From Bacteroidaceae bacterium (lineage in GTDB: Bacteria; Bacteroidota; Bacteroidia; Bacteroidales; Bacteroidaceae), in contig CAAGLF010000071.1 in the NCBI GenBank assembly GCA_900770705.1, forward strand, positions 1 through 41,886: DNA of 41,886 bases. Direction: 5' to 3'. Both the position numbers and the translations under genes were made by a program. This document shows, piece after piece, positions 7,538 through 14,844 of this stretch; position 1 is the stretch's first letter; each line of letters begins with the position of its first letter. The notes under the pieces were generated by a model that was not told where the DNA came from, searched no databases, and saw only the letters and a program-made list of their open reading frames with translations.

Positions 7538-8515
7538 ATGAATGAAACCATCAGAGCCGGCATCGTAGGCGGAGCCGGCTATACTGCCGGCGAACTGGTG
7601 CGCCTGCTGCTCAATCATCCCGCAGTGGAGATCGCGTTCGTCAACAGCGAGAGCAATGCGGGCAACTTGCTGACCGATGTCCACGCCGGACTCTACGGCG
7701 AGACCGATCTGCGCTTCACCGATGCCCTGCCCTTCGATACGGTCGACGTGGTATTCTTCTGCTTCGGCCACGGAAAGAGTACACAGTTCCTCAGCGAACA
7801 CTATATCCCTGCCGACGTGAAAATTATCGACCTGGCACAGGATTTTCGCTTGGCGGCCGAAGACAATGACTACGTGTATGGACTGCCGGAACTGAACCGT
7901 GAACGCATTTCCGGCGCGTTCCACGTAGCCAACCCCGGCTGCTTTGCCACTTGCATACAGCTCGGCCTGCTGCCCTTGGCCAAAGCAGGGCTGCTGGCCG
8001 ACGACGTGAGTGTCAACGCCATTACCGGTGCCACCGGAGCCGGCGTGAAACCATCGGCCACCACCCATTTCGCCTGGCGAAGCGGCAATGTGAGCATCTA
8101 CAAGCCCTTCCGCCATCAGCACGTGCCCGAAATACTGCAAAGTCTCCGTCAGTTGCAGCCCGGCTTCGGCGGCAGCATCGACTTCATCCCCTATCGGGGC
8201 GACTTTGCCCGAGGCATATTCGCTACGTCCGTGGTACGCGCCGCTATCGCCCAGGAAGAACTCGACGACACGTTCCGCGACTTCTATAGCGAGGCGCCCT
8301 TTACGCATTACACGGAGAAACCCCTCGATATGAAGCAGGTAAGCGGCACCAACAAATGCCTCGTACACGCCGAGAGCATAGACGGGAAAATCCTCGTCAC
8401 CTCCGTGATCGACAATCTCCTCAAGGGAGCCTCCGGACAGGCCGTGCAGAATATGAACCTGATGTTCGGCCTCGAAGAGACGGCCGGTCTGCACCTGAAG
8501 CCTACGGCATTCTGA
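7538..8515 (+). CDS. argC: N-acyl-gamma-glutamyl-phosphate reductase
   Basis: A 325-residue NADPH-dependent reductase that converts N-acyl-gamma-glutamyl phosphate to the semialdehyde, the third step of arginine synthesis. IVGGAGYTAGELVRLL (residues 9-24) is the nucleotide-binding loop. ANPGCFAT places the catalytic cysteine at residue 135, which forms the thioester intermediate. HQHVPEI matches the conserved histidine region near the C-terminal part. In Bacteroidetes the acyl group may be succinyl rather than acetyl; the sequence does not decide this. The TTG at 7529 is in frame but the ATG at 7538 gives the usual N-terminus. argD follows after 106 bp. Confidence 0.93.
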   Translation: MNETIRAGIVGGAGYTAGELVRLLLNHPAVEIAFVNSESNAGNLLTDVHAGLYGETDLRFTDALPFDTVDVVFFCFGHGKSTQFLSEHYIPADVKIIDLAQDFRLAAEDNDYVYGLPELNRERISGAFHVANPGCFATCIQLGLLPLAKAGLLADDVSVNAITGATGAGVKPSATTHFAWRSGNVSIYKPFRHQHVPEILQSLRQLQPGFGGSIDFIPYRGDFARGIFATSVVRAAIAQEELDDTFRDFYSEAPFTHYTEKPLDMKQVSGTNKCLVHAESIDGKILVTSVIDNLLKGASGQAVQNMNLMFGLEETAGLHLKPTAF

Positions 8516-8545
8516 TTCTCATCATCGACGGGAGGCTGCCGAGAC

Positions 8546-8594
8546 GGCCCTGCCGGAAGCCGCAGATCGGTTTCCGGGGAAGCTGCGGGCGGCC
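8546..8594. other. Possible hairpin in the argC-argD gap
   Basis: CCGCAG (8560-8565) can pair with CTGCGG (8583-8588), and GGCC (8546-8549) with GGCC (8591-8594). The stem is interrupted and has no T-tract, so it is more likely an mRNA structure than a terminator. The rest of the 106-bp gap shows nothing. Confidence 0.25.
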
Positions 8595-8621
8595 TGCTTC
8601 TTCCTGCCATATCCAACCATT

Positions 8622-9773
8622 ATGACGCTTTACGATGTTTATCCCCTCTTCGACGTGGAAATCACGCGAGGCAGCGGCTGTCGCGTATGGGACACCGCCG
8701 GAAACGAATATCTCGACCTCTACGGGGGACATGCCGTCATCTCTGTCGGCCATTGCCACCCCCATTATGTGAAAATGATGGAGAAACAGCTCCGTACTCT
8801 GGGCTTCTACTCCAATTCCGTGCACAACAGCCTGCAAACCCGGCTGGCAGAACGCCTGGGCAAGGCTTCCGGCTATGAAGACTACCGCCTCTTTCTCGTC
8901 AACTCGGGCGCAGAGGCCAATGAGAACGCCCTGAAACTTGCTTCCTTCCACACCGGCCGCCGCCGCGTGCTGGCTGCCGGTCGTGCCTTCCACGGACGCA
9001 CCAGTCTGGCCGTCGAAGCCACCGACAACCCCAAGATCGTGGCTCCGATCAATGCCAACGGTCACGTTACCTTCCTGCCGCTCAACAATCTGGCGGCCTT
9101 CGAGGCGGAACTCGCCAAGGGAGACGTAGCGGCCGTGATAGTAGAGTGCATTCAGGGCGTGGGCGGCATACGTATGGCCGAGCCGACCTTTATGCAGGGG
9201 CTGGAACGTGCCTGCCGGGCCGCGGGATCCGTGCTCGTCTGCGATGAAATACAGTGTGGATACGGCCGAAGCGGCCGCTTCTTCGCCCATCAGCATTTGG
9301 GCGTGCGCCCGGATCTGATTACGGTGGCCAAAGGTATAGGCAACGGCTTCCCGCTCTCCGCCGTCTTGGTCGGACCGCAGTTTCAGGCCGTTTACGGGCA
9401 GCTGGGCACCACGTTCGGCGGCAATCACCTGGCCTGTACGGCTGCGCTGGCCGTGCTCGACATCTTCGAGTCGGAACAATTGGTGGCCAACGCCGCGGCT
9501 GTGGGCAACTATCTGCTCGAACAGCTCCGTAGCCTGCAGGCCGAATCGGTGGCCACGGCCAATCCCATTAGCGACGTGCGGGGACGCGGCCTGATGATTG
9601 GCATCGAGTTCCGCGACAGCGTGAAGGAACTGCGTGGCCGCCTGATGAGGGAGCAGCACGTCTTCACCGGAGCCGCTTCGACTAACATCCTGCGTCTGCT
9701 ACCGCCACTTTGTCTCAGTCGGGCCGAGGCCGACGAGTTCATCGGCCGCCTGCGGAAGGCAATGGCCTTGTAG
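8622..9773 (+). CDS. argD: N-acylornithine aminotransferase
   Basis: A 383-residue class III PLP-dependent aminotransferase. It transfers an amino group from glutamate to N-acylglutamate semialdehyde, giving N-acylornithine. NSGAEANENALK (residues 94-105) is the conserved block near the cofactor phosphate, CDEIQCGYGRSG carries the PLP-contacting Asp208 and Gln211, and TVAKGIGNGFP places the Schiff-base lysine at residue 238. Length is at the short end of normal for ArgD. It completes the local arg set; argB, the transcarbamylase, argH and carAB are not in this window. A 21-bp repeat array begins 11 bp after its stop. Confidence 0.93.
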   Translation: MTLYDVYPLFDVEITRGSGCRVWDTAGNEYLDLYGGHAVISVGHCHPHYVKMMEKQLRTLGFYSNSVHNSLQTRLAERLGKASGYEDYRLFLVNSGAEANENALKLASFHTGRRRVLAAGRAFHGRTSLAVEATDNPKIVAPINANGHVTFLPLNNLAAFEAELAKGDVAAVIVECIQGVGGIRMAEPTFMQGLERACRAAGSVLVCDEIQCGYGRSGRFFAHQHLGVRPDLITVAKGIGNGFPLSAVLVGPQFQAVYGQLGTTFGGNHLACTAALAVLDIFESEQLVANAAAVGNYLLEQLRSLQAESVATANPISDVRGRGLMIGIEFRDSVKELRGRLMREQHVFTGAASTNILRLLPPLCLSRAEADEFIGRLRKAMAL

Positions 9774-9784
9774 GGCGGAACTTC

Positions 9785-9847
9785 GGCCGCGGAAATAAAA
9801 ATTATCTCCGAGAAAATTCAAATTATCTCCGAAGAAAAAAATCTTTG
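9785..9847. repeat. 21-bp-period repeat array (c), 3 units
   Basis: Units start at 9785, 9806 and 9827, exactly 21 bp apart. The middle unit contains the dyad TCTC-C-GAGA, and units are joined by A/T-rich text ending in ATTAT. The array fills the argD-to-MATE gap and ends 14 bp before the MATE start codon, so it probably forms the 5' leader of that gene or overlaps its promoter. Confidence 0.65.
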
Positions 9848-9861
9848 TACGTAGAAAAGAA

Positions 9862-11256
9862 ATGCCCCATACGGACAAGTTGAACGAACTGGGCGAGAAA
9901 CCCATCGGGTCCCTGCTGATGCAGTATGCCATCCCCGCGATAGTGGCGATGGTGGCCTCGTCTGTCTACAATATCATCGACGGCGTCTTCATTGGGCAGG
10001 GCGTAGGTCCTGAAGCCATTATGGGACTGGCACTGACGGCCCCGGTAATGTCGCTGACGGCCGCCTTCGGCGCAATGGTGGGCGTGGGAGCCTCTACGCT
10101 GATGTCCGTAAAGCTCGGACAGAAGGACTACGCCTCGGCCAAGGCCATTCTGGGAAACGTTGTCATTATGAACGTCGTGATAGGCTTGGGCTTAGGCTTT
10201 ACACTCCAGCTCTTTCTGGCTCCTATCCTGCGCTTTTTCGGTGCGAGCGACGTCACGCTGAAGCCGGCCTATGACTTCATGACCATTATCCTGGCCGGAA
10301 ACGTCGTGACCCACCTCTATCTCGGACTGAACGCCCTGTTGCGCTCCACCAACCGCCCCCAAAAGGCGATGATGGCCACGTTCGGCACCGTTATGTGGAA
10401 CTGTCTGCTCGCTCCCATCTTCATATTTGTGCTGGGCTGGGGCATACGCGGCGCAGCCTGTGCCACTATCTGTGCGCAGGCCTTGATGCTGCTCTGGCAG
10501 ATACGCCTTTTCTCGGACAAGCGGGAGTTTATTCATTTTGAGCGCCACCTGCTCCGGCTCGACACGAAGATAATCCACGAAAGTCTGCTCATCGGTCTGC
10601 CCAACTGCCTGATCAACCTATGTGCCTGCCTGGTCACGATATTTGTGACGCGGGGAATGGCCGATTATGGCGGGGATGTGGCCGTTGGTTCCTACGGAAT
10701 CTGCAATAGGTTGTGCTTCCTGGTTGTGATGGCCGTCATAGGTTTGAATCAGGGTATGCAACCGATTGCGGGCTACAACTTCGGAGCGCGTAAGTACGTC
10801 CGGCTGATACAAGTCTTGAGGCTGACCATTTGTTTCGCCACGCTGATTACCACGACGGGCTTCCTGATAGGAACTTTCTTTGCCACGCCCTGCGTCAGCG
10901 TCTTTGCCAAGGACGCTCCGGAGCTGATAGAGGCTGCGGCACACGGCCTGCGCATTATTGTAATGTTCTTCCCGCTGATTGGTATGCAGATAGTGAGCAC
11001 GGCCTTCTTCCAAAGTATAGGTTATGCGGGGAAAAGCATATTCCTGAGCCTCACGCGCCAGCTTATCTTCCTGTTGCCCGGAATTATCCTGCTGCCCTAT
11101 CTTTTTTCGAACGGCGTAGACGGTGTCTGGTACGCCATGCCGGTTTCCGACGGCCTGGCCTCGATAGTCTCTGGCCTCCTGCTGTGGCGCGAAGTCCGGA
11201 AATTGTTGCACAGGAACGCGCCCTCTCTTTCCGAAGTTCCCACGTCTCATCCCTAA
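9862..11256 (+). CDS. MATE family efflux transporter
   Basis: A 464-residue membrane protein with about 12 hydrophobic helices in two homologous halves. Family features include the N-terminal AIPAIVAMVASSVYNIIDGVFIGQGVG, GALVGVGASTLMS-like text (GAMVGVGASTLMSVKLG), and the matching second-half block VMAVIGLNQGMQPIAGYNFGARK. MATE proteins export cationic drugs or metabolites by Na+ or H+ antiport; the substrate here is unknown. The 5' gap is occupied by a 21-bp repeat array. The cytidylate-kinase-like gene begins 9 bp after the stop, suggesting a transcript of MATE, kinase and phosphoesterase. Confidence 0.9.
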   Translation: MPHTDKLNELGEKPIGSLLMQYAIPAIVAMVASSVYNIIDGVFIGQGVGPEAIMGLALTAPVMSLTAAFGAMVGVGASTLMSVKLGQKDYASAKAILGNVVIMNVVIGLGLGFTLQLFLAPILRFFGASDVTLKPAYDFMTIILAGNVVTHLYLGLNALLRSTNRPQKAMMATFGTVMWNCLLAPIFIFVLGWGIRGAACATICAQALMLLWQIRLFSDKREFIHFERHLLRLDTKIIHESLLIGLPNCLINLCACLVTIFVTRGMADYGGDVAVGSYGICNRLCFLVVMAVIGLNQGMQPIAGYNFGARKYVRLIQVLRLTICFATLITTTGFLIGTFFATPCVSVFAKDAPELIEAAAHGLRIIVMFFPLIGMQIVSTAFFQSIGYAGKSIFLSLTRQLIFLLPGIILLPYLFSNGVDGVWYAMPVSDGLASIVSGLLLWREVRKLLHRNAPSLSEVPTSHP

Positions 11257-11265
11257 TTCGTAGAA

Positions 11266-11910
11266 ATGGAAAAAATTATCATTAATATCGGCCGCCAGCT
11301 GGGCAGCGGCGGTCGCGAGATAGGTAAATGGTTGTCCGAACAGCTCGGACTGACCTATTATGACAGGGAGTTGCTTCGCATAGCTGCCGAGGAAAGCGGT
11401 TTCAGCCCCGAGATATTCGCCCGTAGCGACGAGCATAAGGGATTTTTCAAGGCAGCCCTCGCGGGCATTACGCCTTTCTTCGGGCACGGCAGCGGCGCTT
11501 TCTACAACGACAGCCTCTCCGAGGAATCCTTGTTCCGCTTTCAGGCCGACGCCATCCTCAAGGCGGCGGCGTCCGGCTCTTGCGTGTTCATCGGACGGTG
11601 CGCCGACTACATTCTGCGCAACGAGAAAGCCTGCCTCAACGTATTTATCAGTGCCGATATGGCCGACAGGATAGCCCGCGTGGCCCGTTATGAAAAAGTG
11701 GACGAAGCTACGGCGCGCCGCCACATCGAAACCGGCGACGCCCACCGCGCGTCTTACTACAACTTCTACAGTAGTGGCACTTGGGGCGCGGCCTCTACCT
11801 ATCATCTCTGCCTCAATTCTTCCGTGCTGGGTATTGAGGGAACCGCCCGCTTCATCAAGGAGTTCGTGGAACGCAAGATACAGGGACGGACAGCGGAGGC
11901 AGGCAGATGA
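11266..11910 (+). CDS. Cytidylate kinase-like family protein
   Basis: A 214-residue P-loop protein of the cytidylate kinase-like family (Cytidylate_kin2). The N-terminal IINIGRQLGSGGREIGKWLSEQLG is the phosphate-binding loop of this group, with GRQLGSGG in place of the strict GxxxxGK[ST] motif, followed by YYDRELL as in CMP kinases. GSCVFIGRCADYILR and a conserved arginine-rich lid (VARYEKVDEATARRHIE) follow. True substrate is not established for the family; it is distinct from the essential Cmk. It starts 9 bp after the MATE gene and overlaps the next start by 4 bp (ATGA), so it is translationally coupled to the phosphoesterase. Confidence 0.8.
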   Translation: MEKIIINIGRQLGSGGREIGKWLSEQLGLTYYDRELLRIAAEESGFSPEIFARSDEHKGFFKAALAGITPFFGHGSGAFYNDSLSEESLFRFQADAILKAAASGSCVFIGRCADYILRNEKACLNVFISADMADRIARVARYEKVDEATARRHIETGDAHRASYYNFYSSGTWGAASTYHLCLNSSVLGIEGTARFIKEFVERKIQGRTAEAGR

Positions 11911-12395
11911 AACGCATAGGTTTGCTCTCCGATACCCACGGCTGTTGGGATGAGAAGTACGTGAAGTATTTCGACGAGTGCGACGAGATATGGCACGCCG
12001 GCGATATCGGCTCCTTGGAGCTGGCGGAGCGTTTCGCCGCGTGGAAGATGTTTCGCGCCGTGTGCGGCAATATCGACGGGGCCGACGTCAGACGCTTGTA
12101 TCCGCCCCTGCTTCGCTTCCGTGTCGAGCAGGCAGAAGTGCTGATGAAGCACATCGGGGGCTATCCCGGCCATTACGACCGCAGTGTGGCGCAGCAAATC
12201 CGTGAAAATCCGCCCGCACTTTTCATTTCCGGCCATTCCCATATTCTGAAGGTGATGTACGACTCTACTTACGGCCTCTTGCACATCAATCCCGGTGCGG
12301 CCGGCCATCAGGGCTGGCAGCAAGTGCGTACGCTCGTGCGCTTCACGGTCAGCGGTAGCCGCTTTGAGGATCTCGAAGTGGTGGAACTGGCGTAA
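11907..12395 (+). CDS. YfcE/MJ0936-type metallophosphoesterase
   Basis: A 162-residue calcineurin-like phosphoesterase. The dimetal site motifs are in order: SDTHG (D9, H11), HAGDIGS, CGNID and SGHSH near the C-terminus. This is the short YfcE-type layout, active on phosphodiesters in characterised members; the cellular substrate is unknown. It overlaps the upstream kinase-like gene by 4 bp. A very long hairpin (12475-12540) lies between it and the convergent minus-strand gene. Confidence 0.87.
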   Translation: MKRIGLLSDTHGCWDEKYVKYFDECDEIWHAGDIGSLELAERFAAWKMFRAVCGNIDGADVRRLYPPLLRFRVEQAEVLMKHIGGYPGHYDRSVAQQIRENPPALFISGHSHILKVMYDSTYGLLHINPGAAGHQGWQQVRTLVRFTVSGSRFEDLEVVELA

Positions 12396-12474
12396 GACCC
12401 AGAGGGCGCAGCATGTCCTTTGCCGGCCGGTAGATTCCTCTGTCGCCGAGGCAGTGTCGCCTCTTTCGCGTATG

Positions 12475-12540
12475 CCGAAACAGCACCGAGGGGTATCGTA
12501 ACCTTATGATGGTTGCAGATACCCCTCGGTGCTGTTTCGG
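12475..12540. terminator. Long perfect hairpin between convergent genes
   Basis: A 23-bp perfect inverted repeat, 12475-12497 against 12518-12540. The 20-nt loop can continue the stem with GTAACC facing GGTTGC (one G-T pair). It sits between the phosphoesterase (ends 12395) and the DUF1349-like gene (ends 12565), so it may stop transcription from both sides. Neither side has a good T-tract, so the terminator call rests on position and stem strength. Confidence 0.55.
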
Positions 12541-12564
12541 TGAACTCGTTCCCCGAAGAAGGAA

Positions 12565-13428
12565 TTAGCGCTTGCCCGTCTTTTTCTTCTTGGTCGCTGT
12601 CGGTGTAGCCGCCGGCTGCGTTTCTTTGGTTTCGGGCACAACTGCCGGAGCGGTATAGGTGCTGAAGGTCGTATCGCCGGGGCGTTGCATAGCCGCGAAG
12701 GCAACATTCTCGAACTGAAGTTGCGAGAAGCGACATTTGCAGCCGTTGCCCGAGGGACTTTCTGCTATGATGCCGAGATATACGGAGTCCTTATCGGTCT
12801 TGTTGAAGTAGTCTACGCGATTCCAGTTGACGCTGTCGGTGGAGAAGTAGAGCCCCACCTTGTACGTATCGGCCGTGAGCTTCATCCAGGCAGTCCGGGT
12901 GGCGCCGCCTGGTGCGTTGACGCTTTTCGTATCAGACTTTCCCTCTGTCAGGATGGCTTCGGCGGTGAAGTCGCCGCTGAGGTTGAGTTTATAAGTGAAC
13001 TTCTGCCAGAAAGAGTCGTTGACGTAGAGCATCAGACCGGCGCAGTCGGAGCCGGAGTTGCCCTTCTCATCCAGTTTTACCTTGGCAGTAAAGGTGTAGT
13101 TCTTGCGGTTGTCGATTTTCCACATCAGTATGGGAGCGCTGAATACGGGCGGTTTCTCGTCGGCGAAGCAGTAGAAGTTGGCGCCCTTGCCTGCCGAGAG
13201 CGTAATGGTGGAGGCCTCGGTAGTTTCGACTTCGACGGCATCGGAGGCGTTGTTTACGGAACGGTCGAATAGCAGATTGCCCACCTGGATGTTGCAGCTG
13301 CGGCCGCTGACGTGCAGGGTGTCGGGTAGAATTTTCGAATCGTCTGTCCGGAAGAAGTTGCCGGCCCGGAGTGCGGAAGCGGTAAGGAGGAATGTGAACA
13401 GAGAAAGGAGGAAGATGTTTTTTCTCAT
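12565..13428 (-). CDS. Secreted DUF1349-like (concanavalin-like) protein
   Basis: A 287-residue exported protein. It starts with a clear signal peptide, MRKNIFLLSLFTFLLTASALRAG. The body resembles DUF1349-type concanavalin-like lectin/glucanase domains: FSAPILMWKIDNRKNYTFTAKV, CAGLMLYVNDSFWQKFTYKL, and later WMKLTADTYKVGLYFSTDSVNWNRVDYF with YLGIIAESPSGNGCKCRFSQLQFENV. Such domains occur alone or on glycosidases, and the ligand here is unknown. A low-complexity Pro/Thr/Lys tail ends in KKKKTGKR. The ATG at 13428 was chosen because it begins the signal peptide and lies just downstream of a strong promoter. It appears to be a single-gene unit. Confidence 0.72.
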   Translation of the reverse strand: MRKNIFLLSLFTFLLTASALRAGNFFRTDDSKILPDTLHVSGRSCNIQVGNLLFDRSVNNASDAVEVETTEASTITLSAGKGANFYCFADEKPPVFSAPILMWKIDNRKNYTFTAKVKLDEKGNSGSDCAGLMLYVNDSFWQKFTYKLNLSGDFTAEAILTEGKSDTKSVNAPGGATRTAWMKLTADTYKVGLYFSTDSVNWNRVDYFNKTDKDSVYLGIIAESPSGNGCKCRFSQLQFENVAFAAMQRPGDTTFSTYTAPAVVPETKETQPAATPTATKKKKTGKR

Positions 13429-13465
13429 ATAGAACGGTCTGTTTGTTGCGTTTAAGTTTTCGGCA

Positions 13466-13497
13466 CAAAAGTACATCTTTTATTTTTCTTGGGCAAA
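13466..13497 (-). promoter_or_regulatory. Promoter of the DUF1349-like gene
   Basis: Reading the minus strand, TTTG (13497-13494) is followed after 20 bp by TACTTTTG (13473-13466). Both boxes and the spacing match the Bacteroidetes consensus, about 38 bp upstream of the start codon. Confidence 0.75.
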
Positions 13498-13526
13498 CAT
13501 AATGCTAAAAACCTATAACGGGGGTT

Positions 13527-14420
13527 CTATGCGCCCCAAATGTCTGCCAGATAGGCCAGCACGATGAGCAGGGCGAAGGTCAGCATATTTCTTGATGTGA
13601 AACCGAGCACTTTGTTCAGCTCCCGTCCGCGGAAGATGGCCGCCATCTTTCGCCACGTCAGGTAATGCGGAAGCAGGTAGAAGAGCGGAAAGATGGCTGC
13701 CCATGTGTGTCCTTGCAGTGCCGTCATCGCCACACACACGTAGGCGGCTGCTCCTTGCAGCAGGTAGAACCAGCGTCCGAAGGGCTCGCCCAGCACTACT
13801 ATCAGTGTGCGTTTGCCGGCTGTGGCGTCGGTTTCGCGGTCTCTGTAGTTGTTGAGCACGAGCAGGGTGTCGATACACAGCCCGCAGGCGGCTCCGAGCC
13901 ACCATACCTCGGCGGGAAGCGTGCCGGCCTGCACGTAGTAAGTGCCGCAGACGGGGATAAAACCGAAAAACACCCACACCAGTATGTCTCCGAGCCCACA
14001 ATAGCTGAGCAGGACGGTGTAGAGAAAGGCAAAGGCCACGCAGGCAATGCCGATGAACCACAGACCGCTGCCGCCGTAGGCCAGCAGGGAAATTCCGGCT
14101 GCTCCGGCCGGCAGCAGTACGGCCAGAATGCCGGCTTTCATCGCGGAAGGCGAAATCCAGCCCTTGGCGCAGGCGCGTTCCGGCCCCAGACGGTCGGCGC
14201 CATCGGTGCCTCGCAGAAAATCATACAAGTCATTGATGAAATTGGCCGCAATCTGCATAAATGTGGCGAAGAGAATGCAGAGCAGGGCGGGCTTCCACCG
14301 GAATGTGCCGTGGGAAAAAGCCAGTGCCGAGGCGGTGACGACGGGTGTCAGGGCGGCTGTGAGTGTTTTCGGCCTTGTGGCCAGCAGCCAGGCGTGCAGG
14401 GAGTTCTTCTGTATGCTCAT
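13527..14420 (-). CDS. menA: 1,4-dihydroxy-2-naphthoate polyprenyltransferase
   Basis: A 297-residue UbiA-superfamily membrane protein with about eight hydrophobic helices. NDLYDFLRGTDGADR (residues 63-77) is the first Asp-rich Mg2+/prenyl-diphosphate site, and NNYRDRETDATAGKRTL is the second; both fit MenA well. It attaches the polyprenyl tail to 1,4-dihydroxy-2-naphthoate, making demethylmenaquinone in the inner membrane. It starts 4 bp after the stop of the DUF1934-like gene and so is the last gene of a three-gene minus-strand unit headed by the C10 peptidase. The next gene downstream has its own promoter. Confidence 0.92.
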   Translation of the reverse strand: MSIQKNSLHAWLLATRPKTLTAALTPVVTASALAFSHGTFRWKPALLCILFATFMQIAANFINDLYDFLRGTDGADRLGPERACAKGWISPSAMKAGILAVLLPAGAAGISLLAYGGSGLWFIGIACVAFAFLYTVLLSYCGLGDILVWVFFGFIPVCGTYYVQAGTLPAEVWWLGAACGLCIDTLLVLNNYRDRETDATAGKRTLIVVLGEPFGRWFYLLQGAAAYVCVAMTALQGHTWAAIFPLFYLLPHYLTWRKMAAIFRGRELNKVLGFTSRNMLTFALLIVLAYLADIWGA

Positions 14421-14424
14421 AGCG

Positions 14425-14844
14425 TCAGTCTTGGTGGTGGGTGTAGAGCCACGTGAGGCGCAGGAAGTTTTCCGAAACGGTCTCGTTGTGGCTCTTTATG
14501 CGGTAGTGGGCGAACAGACGGCCGCCCCGTTCGTTTGTTACGGCTTCGTAGCCCTGCGTCTCTACGCTGAGGCGGAAGCGCCCCTCGGGCATGGTGTAAA
14601 CCAGCGGCGTTTCGTGGGCTATGGTCAGGCGGAGCGTGCCGCCCATCGTGGTGTCGCGCTCGATGGCGGCGCCGTCGGGCAGCAGGCGCAGCGTCACGGG
14701 AGTGCCGTTCTCGGCGTCGGTATAGTGGAGTACGGTCCCGCTTTCTGTTTCCACGCAGGTGCCGCTGTATCTGCGGCGGATGGTTTCGGCTGTGTCGGCG
14801 GTTTGTACCGCCATTTCGGAGATAAGGCTGATTTCTCGGTTCAT
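14425..14844 (-). CDS. DUF1934-like beta-barrel protein
   Basis: A 139-residue protein without a signal peptide. Its alternating pattern (YSGTCVETESGTVLHYTDAENGTPVTLRLLPDGAAIERDTTMGGTLRLTI, then LVYTMPEGRFRLSVETQGYEAV and a final LFAHYRIK) resembles the YwiB/DUF1934 calycin-like fold: early acidic substrate-side strands, an IxRxxxxxG turn and a YxTPxG-type strand. The function of that family is unknown, and the match is by eye. It overlaps the C10 peptidase stop by 4 bp (ATGA) and precedes menA by 4 bp, so the three genes are almost certainly co-transcribed. Confidence 0.55.
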   Translation of the reverse strand: MNREISLISEMAVQTADTAETIRRRYSGTCVETESGTVLHYTDAENGTPVTLRLLPDGAAIERDTTMGGTLRLTIAHETPLVYTMPEGRFRLSVETQGYEAVTNERGGRLFAHYRIKSHNETVSENFLRLTWLYTHHQD

